Shown here one piece after another: positions 46,341 to 56,087 of a DNA stretch of 64,000 bases. Position 1 is the first letter of the stretch; every line of letters starts with the position of its first letter. Below the pieces are notes generated by a model, which saw nothing but the letters and a program-made list of their open reading frames with translations, ran no database searches and was not told the origin of the DNA. The stretch comes from Alteromonas sp. KUL42 (GTDB lineage: Bacteria; Pseudomonadota; Gammaproteobacteria; Enterobacterales; Alteromonadaceae), in contig NZ_BJKK01000007.1 in assembly GCF_006538325.1 (NCBI RefSeq), positions 149,511-213,510 of the forward strand, written 5' to 3'. The position numbers were made by a program, and so were the translations under genes.

Positions 46341-46810
46341 CATCTATGACGTCGAACCAGCCCTATTTACTTAGGGCTTTTTATGAATGGATTGTTGATA
46401 ACGATTTGACGCCTTACATCGTTGTAGATGCAACAAACGAGTTGGTGGAAGTGCCCCAAGAGTTTGTGAAGGACGGTCAAATTGTTCTAAATGTGTCACC
46501 AAGTGCTTGTGTTAACTTTTCTCTTGATATTGAAGGGTTATCCTTTCAAGCGCGCTTTGGTGGGCAGCCGCGTCGTTTAAGTATGCCCTGTGAGGCGGTC
46601 ATTGCTATATACGCCAGAGAAAATGGCGCTGGTACTGTTTTTGCAACTGAAGAAGACATCGCTAGTGCTCAGCAGCGCAAAAGTGAGGATAATAAATCTA
46701 CTTCACAACCCAGTGGACCAACCTCTTTAGAAGAGGCCGATGCAAGTGAGGTTAGCGATGCGCCTGTTCCTCCTAAAAAGGGCAAGCCAACACTTAAAGT
46801 CATTAAGTAA
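46337..46810 (+). CDS. sspB: ClpXP adaptor SspB
   Basis: 157 residues. The SspB beta domain (about 1-110) has PYLLRAFYEWIVDN, TPYIVVDA, and RFGGQPRRLSMP for ssrA-tag binding. A flexible acidic/Ser-rich stretch follows, and the C-terminus KKGKPTLKVIK is the ClpX-binding tail. All parts for delivery of ssrA-tagged proteins are present. Confidence 0.96.
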   Translation: MTSMTSNQPYLLRAFYEWIVDNDLTPYIVVDATNELVEVPQEFVKDGQIVLNVSPSACVNFSLDIEGLSFQARFGGQPRRLSMPCEAVIAIYARENGAGTVFATEEDIASAQQRKSEDNKSTSQPSGPTSLEEADASEVSDAPVPPKKGKPTLKVIK

Positions 46811-46860
46811 TTAAGCTGACAACGAAACTAGAGCATTGTTTCTTGCAACGCTTTAAATTG

Positions 46861-46893
46861 AAAAACGGCCTTACTAAAACAGTAAGGCCGTTT
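46861..46893. terminator. Bidirectional terminator between sspB and the spondin genes
   Basis: Perfect 14-bp stem AAAACGGCCTTACT / AGTAAGGCCGTTTT with loop AAAAC. T runs follow on both strands, so it suits both convergent units. Confidence 0.93.
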
Positions 46894-46943
46894 TTGTTTA
46901 TATAGCCAATGTAACTTAGAACCAAAATATTTTTTAAACAAAA

Positions 46944-46975
46944 TACTTTAAAACCAAAGTACTTTAAAACCAAAG
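46944..46975. repeat. Two exact tandem copies of a 16-bp unit
   Basis: TACTTTAAAACCAAAG occurs twice head to tail, with a degenerate AT-rich flank. Non-coding, between the terminator and the 3' end of the spondin lipoprotein gene. No function evident. Confidence 0.85.
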
Positions 46976-47003
46976 CGCCTTGCTCTAGCTACAACTGGCG
47001 TAT

Positions 47004-47834
47004 TTAGCGTGTGCGTGTAATCACGATACGACTGGTTGGATTATCAAAGCGATGAGCTTCACTTAATACCGACATCGCTAAGCCTTCTTTGCTTGCGTCA
47101 TCACTATTTGCACTTGTTACGACACCACTGTGAAGGCGTACAACATCTGCTAGGTCGTCACGTACTGGGTCGTATCCTGCCGATGCACCACCACCGCCAG
47201 CGTTCGCAGCTGCTGGACCTGGTATTGTAGAAAGCGTTTCCGTATTTTTCTCGGTGCCCGCGTCCCACGTTACCGTCATAAACGTCTTAGTTTCACCTAC
47301 TGTCATATTGCTTACATCAGCTGCATTTAAGCCTGTAAAGCCGTCGTTAGTATTTACTAGCATAGTAGTAACGGTGAGCTTAAGATCATCTGCATCAAGT
47401 TCAGGTACTACCAAGGTTTGAATATCACCAACCGACTTTGGAGGTAATACCGCACCAGAGTTAACAGCGTCTAGAAAGTCCGTTGAAGCCATCGCTTCTT
47501 CAATAACCATTGAAGGATCGCCTCCCTCAGCCATTACTTCAATACCCATACTTGCTGGTTCGTTATCAACAAATGATTGAAAGCCTGATTCATGTAGGAT
47601 AACGGCTGCTGGTGCTAATGGTTGGCCATGGGTCAGGTTGGTAATTTGTACTGTATAAACGGCAGAATTACCGTTAATGCCATCTTGACCATCTTGTCCG
47701 TCTTGACCATCAACGCCTGCTTCACCTTGTTCGCCTGCTGGGCCTTGAGGACCCCTGTCTCCATCATCGCCACACGCTGTAATAAGGGCAGACATAAGCA
47801 AAAGTGTACTGAGCTTAATAATTGAATTATTCAT
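47004..47834 (-). CDS. Spondin-domain lipoprotein with collagen-like repeats
   Basis: 276 residues. Lipoprotein signal with lipobox LITAC (Cys21). Right after it come Gly-x-y triplets (GPQGPAGEQGEAGVDGQDG and on to about residue 55), collagen-like. A spondin_N-type domain follows (about 58-265): VQITNLTHGQPLAPAAVIL, NTNDGFTGLNA, TWDAGTEKNTET, and RLHSGV near the end. Such domains bind glycans or matrix in animals; in bacteria the role is unknown. It follows a paralogous gene by 12 nt. Confidence 0.87.
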   Translation of the reverse strand: MNNSIIKLSTLLLMSALITACGDDGDRGPQGPAGEQGEAGVDGQDGQDGQDGINGNSAVYTVQITNLTHGQPLAPAAVILHESGFQSFVDNEPASMGIEVMAEGGDPSMVIEEAMASTDFLDAVNSGAVLPPKSVGDIQTLVVPELDADDLKLTVTTMLVNTNDGFTGLNAADVSNMTVGETKTFMTVTWDAGTEKNTETLSTIPGPAAANAGGGGASAGYDPVRDDLADVVRLHSGVVTSANSDDASKEGLAMSVLSEAHRFDNPTSRIVITRTR

Positions 47835-47846
47835 TGTTAACGCTCC

Positions 47847-48662
47847 TTAAGATGCAGGCACCGTTACTACTACTTTGGCTACGGGGTTCAGCCAGCGGTG
47901 CACAGTTGAATCTAAATCACTCGCGCCACCTTCCAAGTCAGTATCGCCAAGTGCATTTCTATGGATGTGAACTGGGCCATCTTCACCGTCTTCAACTTCG
48001 CCGTTAACGACCTGAGCTGCAACACCGGTACCGCCCATACCTAAGTCAACTACGCGAGTAGGGGCGCCGCCCCCAGCTACGCCGGGTACGCCATAACCCC
48101 CTAGTGCATTGCCTGTTTCGGCTTCAACAATGTCAGTGCGCGCACTATTTAGTTCATCATTGAGTTCAGTACCTGCATCATATGCATTTAAATAATAAGT
48201 GTATGTGCCAGGTTCTGTTGGGATGGCAATGCTGTCCATACCGACAAAAGCATCATTGGTAGGAATAAGCATAGATACAAGTGAAAGATATGGCTTATCT
48301 AACGCATCAAATTGGAAGCTGTTAGATGACTTAGGTGCAAGTAGCCCATCTACCTTGTGCCACGTATTTGACCCGTTATCAGTATCTGCTGGACCTAACA
48401 ATGCTTCGAAGTTTTCACCGCTAGATTCTGCACTTTGTTCGTCATCAATAACTCCACCTTCTGCTAGCCATGCCAATGCAGAAGAGGCACTTTCGCCTAC
48501 TTCAAAAGTGTCTACCGTGTTGTCGTGGGCAACTACTAATCGAGGTGTGAAGCTTTGTGCCTGCGTTAAGTTTGTCACTTCAATATCTAAGGTGACAGCT
48601 TGTGTGACTGATATAGTCGCTAGCGACAATAACGTAGCGCTAGCAAGTTTAGTTAATTTCAT
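47847..48662 (-). CDS. Spondin-domain secreted protein
   Basis: 271 residues with a normal signal peptide (MKLTKLASATLLSLATIS, cleavage near TQA). Spondin_N-like domain: IEVTNLTQAQSFTPRLVVAH, IPTNDAFVGMDSI, NAYDAGTELNDELNSAR, then VHIHRNALGD. It shares order and motifs with the lipoprotein gene just downstream but has no lipobox and no Gly-x-y repeats. First gene of the pair. It would be periplasmic or exported. Confidence 0.86.
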   Translation of the reverse strand: MKLTKLASATLLSLATISVTQAVTLDIEVTNLTQAQSFTPRLVVAHDNTVDTFEVGESASSALAWLAEGGVIDDEQSAESSGENFEALLGPADTDNGSNTWHKVDGLLAPKSSNSFQFDALDKPYLSLVSMLIPTNDAFVGMDSIAIPTEPGTYTYYLNAYDAGTELNDELNSARTDIVEAETGNALGGYGVPGVAGGGAPTRVVDLGMGGTGVAAQVVNGEVEDGEDGPVHIHRNALGDTDLEGGASDLDSTVHRWLNPVAKVVVTVPAS

Positions 48663-48839
48663 TGATTTGTCCTTATTTTGACTGAAAGCGGCTAAAAATG
48701 TAGGTCAGTCACAAAGGCAATTCATCACACAAGTATCACAAATGTTAGACAGATTTATAGCAGCATATTTGGGGGTGGAAATTGGAAAATATGGACGATG
48801 AGTTGCAAAAAATGTACGTATAGCAATGCATAAAATTAA

Positions 48840-48899
48840 TTGCTTAAACAGTCACTAAAAAGGAATATTTTTGCTTAAACCTCCGGTCAACTTTATAGA
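48840..48899 (+). promoter_or_regulatory. Promoter and direct repeats of the orphan response regulator
   Basis: TTGCTT (48871-48876), 17 bp, TATAGA (48894-48899) forms a good sigma-70 pair. The decamer TTGCTTAAAC containing that -35 also occurs at 48840-48849, exactly 31 bp upstream, about three helical turns. It may be an operator, perhaps for autoregulation. Confidence 0.5.
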
Positions 48900-48919
48900 T
48901 GGTAGATCAGGAGGGAATT

Positions 48920-49666
48920 ATGATCCTTGTTATAAGTAGTGCTAATCAGCTTCAACAGTTAATGACCCAATGCTTAAGTAAGCATTGCTTTTTATATGAT
49001 GTGGTGTCTAATTTTGATTCGGCTGAATCTTTGCTGAGTATGCAGAGATATTCACTGATTATTGTTCAGTCTCAGGGTAAAGCTTCTTGCATTGAACGTA
49101 TTACTTCGCTAATACAGCGTAATCCCGATGTGTGGATAATGGCATTAGACAGTGTGTGTAAAGACGCACAAAGCGCTGAAGTCGACGATGTAGACTACTA
49201 TGACGCTGGCGTTGATGACTATCTAATGGGACCATTTAATGAACGCGTTTTTATAGCTAGAATAAAGGCTCATATGCGCAGGTGTATGCCAATACTTAGT
49301 ACCTCGCGCATACAAGGAAGTGAAGCGCAGAGAATCGAAGCTGGACCTTTCAGTGTTGATTTACGTTATCACAGGGCTACTTTAAACGGGCAAACTCTCG
49401 AGTTGACTGCGCGGGAATTCAGTCTAATTGAGTATTTTTGTCGCCACCCTAATCAGGTATTTTCACGCATCCAATTACTCAGTGAAGTATGGGGGTACAA
49501 TCACGAAGGTTACGAGCACACAGTGAACTCTCATATTAATCGCTTAAGAGCTAAATTAGATAGTATCAGTAGTTTTAAAAATGGCGGACAATTAGTCCAG
49601 ACAGTGTGGGGAGTGGGTTACAAACTCGATGTGACCGGGCACGTTACTAGCGCCCTCAGTGCATGA
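48920..49666 (+). CDS. OmpR-family orphan regulator with a degenerate receiver
   Basis: 248 residues from the ATG at 48920 (AGGAGGG 5 nt before). The receiver half lacks the key parts: the acidic pair is replaced (MILVISSAN), the phospho-acceptor Asp position is Gln (LIIVQSQGK), and the conserved Lys is Gly (YLMGPF). The C-terminal winged helix is intact (TLELTAREFSLIEYF-like core, then VFSRIQLLSEVWGY and HINRLRAKLD). It should bind DNA without normal phosphorylation. No kinase gene is adjacent; it converges on mgtE. Confidence 0.88.
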   Translation: MILVISSANQLQQLMTQCLSKHCFLYDVVSNFDSAESLLSMQRYSLIIVQSQGKASCIERITSLIQRNPDVWIMALDSVCKDAQSAEVDDVDYYDAGVDDYLMGPFNERVFIARIKAHMRRCMPILSTSRIQGSEAQRIEAGPFSVDLRYHRATLNGQTLELTAREFSLIEYFCRHPNQVFSRIQLLSEVWGYNHEGYEHTVNSHINRLRAKLDSISSFKNGGQLVQTVWGVGYKLDVTGHVTSALSA

Positions 49667-49708
49667 AACCGAATCACTTGGTGGGCGCTTGCTAGTTGTA
49701 TTGACGTT

Positions 49709-51067
49709 TTATACAAGAAACAGTGTTGCTGTTCCTAAGAAGGCAAAGATACCTACAACGTCAGTGATAGTAGTCAGTATAACACTACCGGCCAGCGCAG
49801 GGTCTATCTTCAGGCGTTTCATTATCATCGGTAACGTTGCACCTGCCAGAGCTGCTGCAATCATATTGATCAACATTGCAAAGGCAATGATGATGCCTAG
49901 CATGTAATCTTGTTTCCACAGTGCAATAACGGATGCTATTAATATTGCCCAAATAGCACCGTTTAAAAAACCGATAGACATTTCTTTGCTGATTAACCAG
50001 CGCGAGTTACTCGCGTTTACATGCCCTAGTGCCATACCGCGAATGACGAGTGTTAGTGTTTGGTTACCGGCTACGCCTCCCATACTTGGCACTATGGTGT
50101 TTAGAATTGCAAGTACAGCAAGTTGGCTAAGTGTGGCTTCAAACAGATCACTTACCATGGCTGCCATGAGTGCTGTAACCAAGTTCACTGCTAACCAAAC
50201 CGAGCGTCGCTTTGTACTTTGCATTACTGGGGCAAAGGTATCTTCATCATCATCAAGACCGGCCATACTCATCATTGAGTGTTCGGCGTCTTCACGAATG
50301 ATGTCAACCACGTCATCAATAGTAATTCTTCCCACCAGGCGATGCTTTTCATCGACAACAGGTGCTGAAAGCCAGTTATACCGTTCAAACAGGCTTGCAA
50401 CTTCATCGTCGGGCATATTCACCGGAATAGCTTCAGACTCTGCGTCCATCACATCAGATACTTTTTCGTCGGTATCTGCAGTTAACAAGCGTGTTACAGG
50501 AACAATACCCACGAGATTGTCTGTTCTATTTACCACATAAAATGTGTCGGTATTTTCAGGCAATTCACCTTTTAAGCGAATGTATCGCAGTACCACATCA
50601 ATGGTAACGTCTGGACGAAGCGTTATGGTGTCCGTGTTCATGATGAAGCCAGCGGTCTCTTCACCATAAGACAAGGCTTGTTCAGCTCGAACGCGGTCTT
50701 GTGCATCCATCGAGTCGAGGATGTCTTGTAACACTTGGTCAGGAAGGCTACTTAGTGTTTCTGCTAGATCATCGGTATCCATCTCCTCCAATGCGTCAAC
50801 CACATTGGCGGGCAGCATTTTAGTAATAATACCGTTACGTACATCATCAGAGAGCTCTTCCAGTATGTCACCGTGAAAATCGCTATCAATGAGTTCCCAC
50901 AATTCGTCACGGGTGCGACTTGGGCTTGATTCAAGAATGTGCGCTACGTCAGAGGGGGGGAGTTCAAGCAGAAGTTTACGTACAGATACGAATTGACCGT
51001 TAAGCAACGCGCCATTGAGTGCACGTAATTGAGTTTGTACGTATTTAGAAACGAGCGCTTCTGCCAT
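49709..51067 (-). CDS. mgtE: Magnesium transporter MgtE
   Basis: 452 residues. N-terminal MgtE_N superhelix (about 30-135, with LPPSDVAHILESSPSRTR), two CBS domains (about 140-260), a plug helix and five TM helices (about 285-452). Pore residues are in MGGVAGNQTLTLVIRG. The cytoplasmic part gates the channel by Mg2+ level in this family. The gene is alone, 197 nt from ptsO. Confidence 0.95.
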   Translation of the reverse strand: MAEALVSKYVQTQLRALNGALLNGQFVSVRKLLLELPPSDVAHILESSPSRTRDELWELIDSDFHGDILEELSDDVRNGIITKMLPANVVDALEEMDTDDLAETLSSLPDQVLQDILDSMDAQDRVRAEQALSYGEETAGFIMNTDTITLRPDVTIDVVLRYIRLKGELPENTDTFYVVNRTDNLVGIVPVTRLLTADTDEKVSDVMDAESEAIPVNMPDDEVASLFERYNWLSAPVVDEKHRLVGRITIDDVVDIIREDAEHSMMSMAGLDDDEDTFAPVMQSTKRRSVWLAVNLVTALMAAMVSDLFEATLSQLAVLAILNTIVPSMGGVAGNQTLTLVIRGMALGHVNASNSRWLISKEMSIGFLNGAIWAILIASVIALWKQDYMLGIIIAFAMLINMIAAALAGATLPMIMKRLKIDPALAGSVILTTITDVVGIFAFLGTATLFLV

Positions 51068-51264
51068 AAATAGCCATTCCTAACCAAGCTAAAGAGTTGT
51101 TTTTGCTAAGCCAAAGACTCAAAGGAATTTTGCAGTAGAATATCGCATTAATAATGACACTGTCATAATAAATACGCGTATACCCTTGCTATTATGTCTA
51201 AGTGATGATTATTTGGTCAATATCAAGTGTTTGGAATGTGTGAACAAGGTGTCGACGATGCGCC

Positions 51265-51537
51265 TTACTCATCCTCGTTAAACTTACCTTCTATGAGTTC
51301 TTCTATGGCAGCTAATGCAGCCTGGGCATCGATGCCATTCACTAATACATCCACTTGCTCACCTTGATGACTCTCCAGCATCATTAGCCCTAAAACACTA
51401 CTTGCATCAGCTTCTTTGTCGCCTTTTTTCAACACTATTTTAGCTTCAAATTGATTGGCTAACTGCACAAGTTGAGTTGCTGCTCTGGCGTGAAGACCAA
51501 GCTTATTCACAATGGTTAAGGTTTTCTTTATCGTCAT
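51265..51537 (-). CDS. ptsO: Nitrogen-PTS phosphocarrier NPr
   Basis: HPr-like protein of 90 residues. Active-site His in NKLGLHARAATQLVQLA and the regulatory Ser region SSVLGLMMLESHQG. With EI-Ntr (not here) and EIIA-Ntr (ptsN, 1 kb upstream) it forms the regulatory nitrogen PTS. Its start overlaps the rapZ stop by 1 nt. Confidence 0.95.
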   Translation of the reverse strand: MTIKKTLTIVNKLGLHARAATQLVQLANQFEAKIVLKKGDKEADASSVLGLMMLESHQGEQVDVLVNGIDAQAALAAIEELIEGKFNEDE

Positions 51538-52382
51538 TATTGGTTTAGCTCTCGATGGCGAATTTGTACATCAGGGTGAGTATCGCTAAATACTTTGGCC
51601 AAATTATTAGCAATGTAGACCGAACGATGCTGTCCACCAGTACAACCAATCGCCACCGTTACATAGCTTCTATTATTTCGCTCTAAATGCGGTAGCCAAG
51701 TTGTGATTAAGTTTTGTATTTGCCATACAAACTTAGTTACTACAGGCTGTGAACCTAAAAAAACCTCAACAGGCCCGTCTAGGCCTGTTAGCGGTTTGAG
51801 TTCGGGCTCCCAATGTGGATTGGGAAGAAAGCGGGCATCAAATACATAGTCTGCATCTTTGGGAATACCGTGCTTAAAGCCAAATGATTCAAATACTAGC
51901 ACAAGCCTAGAGCTCTTTTTACCCAGAATTCGCTCGCGAATGAGTTCAGCTAATTGGTGAATGGTAAGCTTATCGGTATCGAGGTATAAATCGGCTCGTT
52001 CTACAATGGGCGCCAATAATGCAGATTCAGCCTTGATAGCCTCAGAAAGCGATTTATTCAGTTTTGCCAAGGGATGAAGGCGGCGGGTTTCACTGAAGCG
52101 CTTAACCAGTACGTCATCGCTAGCGTCAATGTAAACAATTGTCATAGACCATGAAGAAGGGAGGTAATCGAGGATCTCCACTAAATCTTCAGGGTTCTTA
52201 GGTAAATTTCGAACATCAATACTCACTGCTACCTGATCGTACTCATCGACGACCGTGTGAGTTAATGTTGGCAGTAAGTTTACAGGAATATTGTCAACGC
52301 AGTAGTAACCCAAATCTTCGAGTGCGCGAAGTGCCACTGATTTTCCCGACCCAGAGCGACCGCTGATAATGATCAGTTTCAC
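51537..52382 (-). CDS. rapZ: RNase adapter / nucleotide-binding protein RapZ
   Basis: 281 residues. Walker A GRSGSGKS at the N-terminus, a middle NTPase part, and the conserved C-terminal [16 protein letters not shown] that binds RNA and GlcN6P in E. coli RapZ. It recruits RNase E to the sRNA GlmZ. No GlmZ is visible here. Standard place between ptsN and ptsO. Confidence 0.96.
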   Translation of the reverse strand: MKLIIISGRSGSGKSVALRALEDLGYYCVDNIPVNLLPTLTHTVVDEYDQVAVSIDVRNLPKNPEDLVEILDYLPSSWSMTIVYIDASDDVLVKRFSETRRLHPLAKLNKSLSEAIKAESALLAPIVERADLYLDTDKLTIHQLAELIRERILGKKSSRLVLVFESFGFKHGIPKDADYVFDARFLPNPHWEPELKPLTGLDGPVEVFLGSQPVVTKFVWQIQNLITTWLPHLERNNRSYVTVAIGCTGGQHRSVYIANNLAKVFSDTHPDVQIRHRELNQ

Positions 52383-52450
52383 TTAAAATCTCCCTATGTA
52401 TATCGAGTTGTGGTGCGTTGTATTGTTCGGCCTTGGTGAAGTGACTGTTG

Positions 52451-52895
52451 CTAGGCCAAGGCACTTAAAATATCGTCACTGGTGGCGGCGCGTCTTATTG
52501 CCTTAACCGTCTCCTTATCACTAAGTTTGCCTGCTACGCTCGCTAGCGTCTGTAAATGGCCTTCTGTTTGTTCTTCGGGCACTAACAAGGCAAAGAAAAT
52601 ATCAACCGGTTTCTCATCTAGCGCATCAAAGTCAATTGCTGGGTTGCTAGTCACGATAATGGCCGTGAGTTTTTTCTAAGCCCGCCAGACGACCATGAGG
52701 TAGTGCAATACCATTACCAATACCTGTACTTCCCATGCGCTCTCTGGCAAGCAAGCTATTAAGTACTGTGGCTTGGTCGATATCAGCGTTATTTTTTGCA
52801 GCAATGTCGGCGATAATTTCTAAAATTCGCTTCTTACTATTGCATTGGACTGCACACTCGGTGCAGTCCAGACTTACTATGGCTTGTATATCCAT
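52451..52895 (-). pseudogene. ptsN: EIIA-Ntr (PtsN), frameshifted
   Basis: Two frames give one EIIA-Ntr. The first (52895-52647) has IVSLDCTECAVQCNSKKRIL, the active-site His in ALPHGRL, then GLEKT and a premature stop (HGHYRD). The second (to 52451) continues with IIVTSNPAIDFDALDEKPVD and FALLVPEEQTEGHLQTLA, so it is complete from where the first ends. Deleting one base near 52661-52675 (the A6 run at 52670-52675, or one of the paired G bases in ACGGCC) restores a 147-residue protein. Either a sequencing error or a real loss of this regulator. Confidence 0.87.
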
Positions 52896-52915
52896 ACTTA
52901 ATTAACTACTAGTGC

Positions 52916-53203
52916 CTAATGCTTTTTGAGTTTTTCCTTATGCTTGATTACTTGCCGGTCGAGTTTATCTACCATGCTATCAATCGCCGCATACATGTCG
53001 GTATTTTCTGAGGATGCGAAGACTTCAGCGCCACTTAAGTGCATTGTTGCTTCGGCTTTTTGATTTAATTTTTCAACGTTCAGGATGACATGCACATTGG
53101 AAATGTGATCAAAGTGACGTTCAAGTTTGCTGAACTTCGTATCGACATAATTACGCAAAGAGTCGGTGATTTCGACATGATGACCAGTAAGGTTGATTTG
53201 CAT
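52916..53203 (-). CDS. hpf: Ribosome hibernation-promoting factor (short HPF)
   Basis: 95 residues: MQINLTGHHVEITDSLRNYV, then SKLERHFDHISNVHVIL and DMYAAIDSMVDKLDRQV with a Lys-rich end. The length fits short HPF, which with RMF gives 100S ribosomes in stationary phase. Directly after rpoN in the usual order. Confidence 0.96.
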   Translation of the reverse strand: MQINLTGHHVEITDSLRNYVDTKFSKLERHFDHISNVHVILNVEKLNQKAEATMHLSGAEVFASSENTDMYAAIDSMVDKLDRQVIKHKEKLKKH

Positions 53204-53232
53204 ATTTCGTCTTCCTTATATTATGTAGTCTA

Positions 53233-54729
53233 TTAAATAAGACTTTTTCGCTGGTTAGACGGCGGGATCGACAATGATTCCCGGTACTTTGCTATTGTCC
53301 GCCGTGCCACTTTTATACCTTGGTCGGCCAACAATGTAGCAATTTTGCTATCACTCAGTGGCTTGCTGGGCTTTTCAGCTGCCACCAGCTTTTTGATCAA
53401 TGCACGAATAGCCGTTGATGAACATTCTCCGCCAGATTCTGTAGCTACGTGGCTTGAGAAAAAGTACTTCAACTCATAAATACCGCGAGGTGTGTGCATG
53501 TATTTTTGTGTTGTGACACGAGAAATAGTCGATTCGTGCATATCTACCATTTCTGCGACATCATTTAGCACCATTGGTTTCATCATTTCTGGGCCGTGCT
53601 CAAAAAATCCCATCTGTTGCTGAACAATACAGTTAGCAACTTTCATTAAGGTTTCGTTGCGTGATTCCAAGCTTTTGATGAACCACTTGGCTTCTTGCAT
53701 ATGTGAACGGATGAATTGAGAGTCACTACTGTTTTTTGCTCGGCGACTCATGGCTGCGTACTGCTGATTAACGCTCAACTTCGGCAGGCTATCAGGGTTC
53801 AACTCTACCACCCAACGACCATTTTTCTTGGTAACTGATACATCAGGAATAACATATTCAGGCTCTTTAGTAACTAAAGCACTACCTGGGCGAGGATTCA
53901 AGGTTTGTAGTAAACGCATTGCTTCGCGAAGCTGATCTTCTTTCAAACGGCTCTTACGCATTAGGGTGCGATAGTCTTTGCTACTCAAAAGATCAGAGTA
54001 CTCAGCAATCAGTTGCTTTGCTTCAGCGAGCCAAGGGGTATCTTCAGAAAACTGGCGAAGTTGTACCATCAAACACTCTTGAGGATTTCGCGAGCCTGAA
54101 CCAATTGGGTCAAACATTTGAATGCGTTTGAGGACACATTCAACTTCATCCATTTCAATGAGTTCTTCTTCATCGTCACCAATCACATCTTGCGCATTCA
54201 CTGCTTCTAGAATGTCATCCAGTGACACCGTCAGATAACCAGACTCGTCAATAGAGTCGATGATAGCCATTGCTATGGCGCGGTCAGTATCTGAAAAATG
54301 GGTTAGACGCATTTGCCACAAAAGATGCTCTTGTATATCTTCTGTAGTTTCACCTTGAAAAATCTGTTCGTCATCACTTGCAGGGCCTGGCGCTGGGGCG
54401 GATGAGGCCGAGTAGTATTCATCCCACGTACTGTCTATAGGAAGCTCATCAGGAAGATCGTTTTTCTCCAGTGCATCACCGGCTTCTAACGTATCGCTTG
54501 AGGCACTAGCTGATATATCAGCTGCGCTATCGTCATTGTCGATATTGTTTTTTTCTAACTGAGGCTCGTCGTGACCTTCCTCTATCTCTAACAGTGGATT
54601 TGAGTCTAACGCTTCTTGAATTTCTTGTTGAAGATCAAGCGTAGAAAGCTGCAGCAACTTGATAGCCTGCTGAAGCTGAGGTGTCATGGTTAGTTGTTGG
54701 CTAAATTTTAGCTGTAAAGATGGTTTCAT
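53233..54729 (-). CDS. rpoN: RNA polymerase sigma-54 factor
   Basis: 498 residues. Region I is Gln/Leu-rich ([20 protein letters not shown]), region II acidic, and region III has the core-binding and DNA-binding parts with [19 protein letters not shown]. The RpoN box is [12 protein letters not shown] near the C-terminus. All are intact, so it directs transcription at -24/-12 promoters. It lies 75 nt after lptB. Confidence 0.97.
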   Translation of the reverse strand: MKPSLQLKFSQQLTMTPQLQQAIKLLQLSTLDLQQEIQEALDSNPLLEIEEGHDEPQLEKNNIDNDDSAADISASASSDTLEAGDALEKNDLPDELPIDSTWDEYYSASSAPAPGPASDDEQIFQGETTEDIQEHLLWQMRLTHFSDTDRAIAMAIIDSIDESGYLTVSLDDILEAVNAQDVIGDDEEELIEMDEVECVLKRIQMFDPIGSGSRNPQECLMVQLRQFSEDTPWLAEAKQLIAEYSDLLSSKDYRTLMRKSRLKEDQLREAMRLLQTLNPRPGSALVTKEPEYVIPDVSVTKKNGRWVVELNPDSLPKLSVNQQYAAMSRRAKNSSDSQFIRSHMQEAKWFIKSLESRNETLMKVANCIVQQQMGFFEHGPEMMKPMVLNDVAEMVDMHESTISRVTTQKYMHTPRGIYELKYFFSSHVATESGGECSSTAIRALIKKLVAAEKPSKPLSDSKIATLLADQGIKVARRTIAKYRESLSIPPSNQRKSLI

Positions 54730-54804
54730 CTACGTCTTATTTAAAATGCTCTAATTGGTATATACCCAAGCAAAATTGAAAAAGTATTCATTCAGTTACT
54801 GTAA

Positions 54805-55530
54805 CTATAGCCTGAATTGCTCACCTAGGTATACATCCCTCACTTTTTGATTACTCAAAACCTGCTGAGCAGTTCCCTGCGCAATAAGTTCGCCATGACT
54901 CACAATATACGCTTTTTCACAAACATCTAATGTTTCTCGTACGTTATGGTCGGTAATAAGTATGCCTATCCCTCTGTCTCGAAGGTGTTGAATTATCTTC
55001 TTTATATCATTAACAGATATAGGATCAACACCAGCGAAGGGCTCATCCAATAAAATAAATTGTGGTTTAGCGGCAAGTGCTCTAGCAATCTCTACACGAC
55101 GGCGTTCACCACCTGACAAACTCATCCCCGTACTATTACGTATATGGTTAATATTAAATTCATCAAGTAGTGCATCGGCTTCTTCTTCTTGTTGCTGTGA
55201 ATTTAAATCTTTACGGGTCTGTAAAATGGCCATGATATTTTCATGTACCGTCAGCTTTCTAAAAATGGATGCTTCTTGAGGAAGATAGCCTATTCCGCGG
55301 CGTGCGCGCTCATGCATGGGTTGATGAGTCAATTCGTTGTCATCAATTTCTATCTTGCCTTTATCTAGTGGTACTAAGCCAACTATCATGTAAAACGTAG
55401 TGGTCTTACCAGCGCCATTAGGTCCAAGTAAGCCTACTATTTGACCCGTTGAAACAGTCAAACTGACATCCCTTACGACTTGACGAGATTTATAGGCTTT
55501 AGCCAAGTTTTGTGCGCTCAGTGTTGCCAT
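54805..55530 (-). CDS. lptB: LPS export ABC ATPase LptB
   Basis: 241 residues. Walker [13 protein letters not shown], signature [15 protein letters not shown], Walker [14 protein letters not shown], and the switch His in [12 protein letters not shown]. It powers extraction of LPS from the inner membrane with LptFG (not here). Operon with lptA 2 nt before it. Confidence 0.98.
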   Translation of the reverse strand: MATLSAQNLAKAYKSRQVVRDVSLTVSTGQIVGLLGPNGAGKTTTFYMIVGLVPLDKGKIEIDDNELTHQPMHERARRGIGYLPQEASIFRKLTVHENIMAILQTRKDLNSQQQEEEADALLDEFNINHIRNSTGMSLSGGERRRVEIARALAAKPQFILLDEPFAGVDPISVNDIKKIIQHLRDRGIGILITDHNVRETLDVCEKAYIVSHGELIAQGTAQQVLSNQKVRDVYLGEQFRL

Positions 55531-55532
55531 TA

Positions 55533-56087
55533 CTATTGGTTATCCTCACGCTCTTTCTGGTCTGATTTAGATGTGTTCTTGCGAATGGTTTCAGGGGTAA
55601 ATACTGTGGTTACACGTCCATCGCCGTCGCTATTTTTGCCACCTGTCGCTAATAGTTGCTCGGTGATCATGTCAAACGTAATGCTATCACCTTGTACCAT
55701 GCTGGTGTCTTGCTTTAACTCTGCGCTACCTGTTAACGAAATAGTGCGGCTTTCCACCTCATAGCGAATTTCATTGGCTTTTGCAGACACTGGAGTGCCA
55801 TCTTCAAGTTCTTGCGAATAGCTCGCAGGCGTTCCGCGAGCAACAAATACTTCTTTACCTTCGCCATTGCTCGCAATTACTTCAACTTCATCTGCATTGA
55901 TGGTTAACGAACCTTGGATAATGCGCACATCGTCCTTAAACAGTGATTTCTTGTTTTTGCCATCAACGAACTGAGATTTAGCATCAACTTTTATAGGCTG
56001 AGAAAAATCATCTTCCGTTGCCGATACTGTAGCGCTAGCAAACACTAAAAGTAAACTAGTTGCTAGGGGAATAAGTGGTTTGTACAT
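55533..56087 (-). CDS. lptA: LPS periplasmic bridge protein LptA
   Basis: 184 residues from the ATG at 56087 ([23 protein letters not shown] as a signal peptide, split: [15 protein letters not shown] then cleavage after VSA). An ATG at 56102 is a second option; the frame reaches 56150 but that overlaps lptC too far. The OstA-like domain ([20 protein letters not shown]) forms the bridge from LptC to LptD. The acidic end is disordered. Confidence 0.94.
   Translation of the reverse strand: MYKPLIPLATSLLLVFASATVSATEDDFSQPIKVDAKSQFVDGKNKKSLFKDDVRIIQGSLTINADEVEVIASNGEGKEVFVARGTPASYSQELEDGTPVSAKANEIRYEVESRTISLTGSAELKQDTSMVQGDSITFDMITEQLLATGGKNSDGDGRVTTVFTPETIRKNTSKSDQKEREDNQ

Noticed and set aside
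46944..46975. CRISPR-like or satellite array
   Set aside because: Only two 16-bp copies with no spacer; a minor tandem duplication.
49986..50540. Frame of 184 codons opposite mgtE
   Set aside because: Antisense to the CBS and membrane domains of MgtE; Ser/Thr-rich composition is typical of antisense frames.
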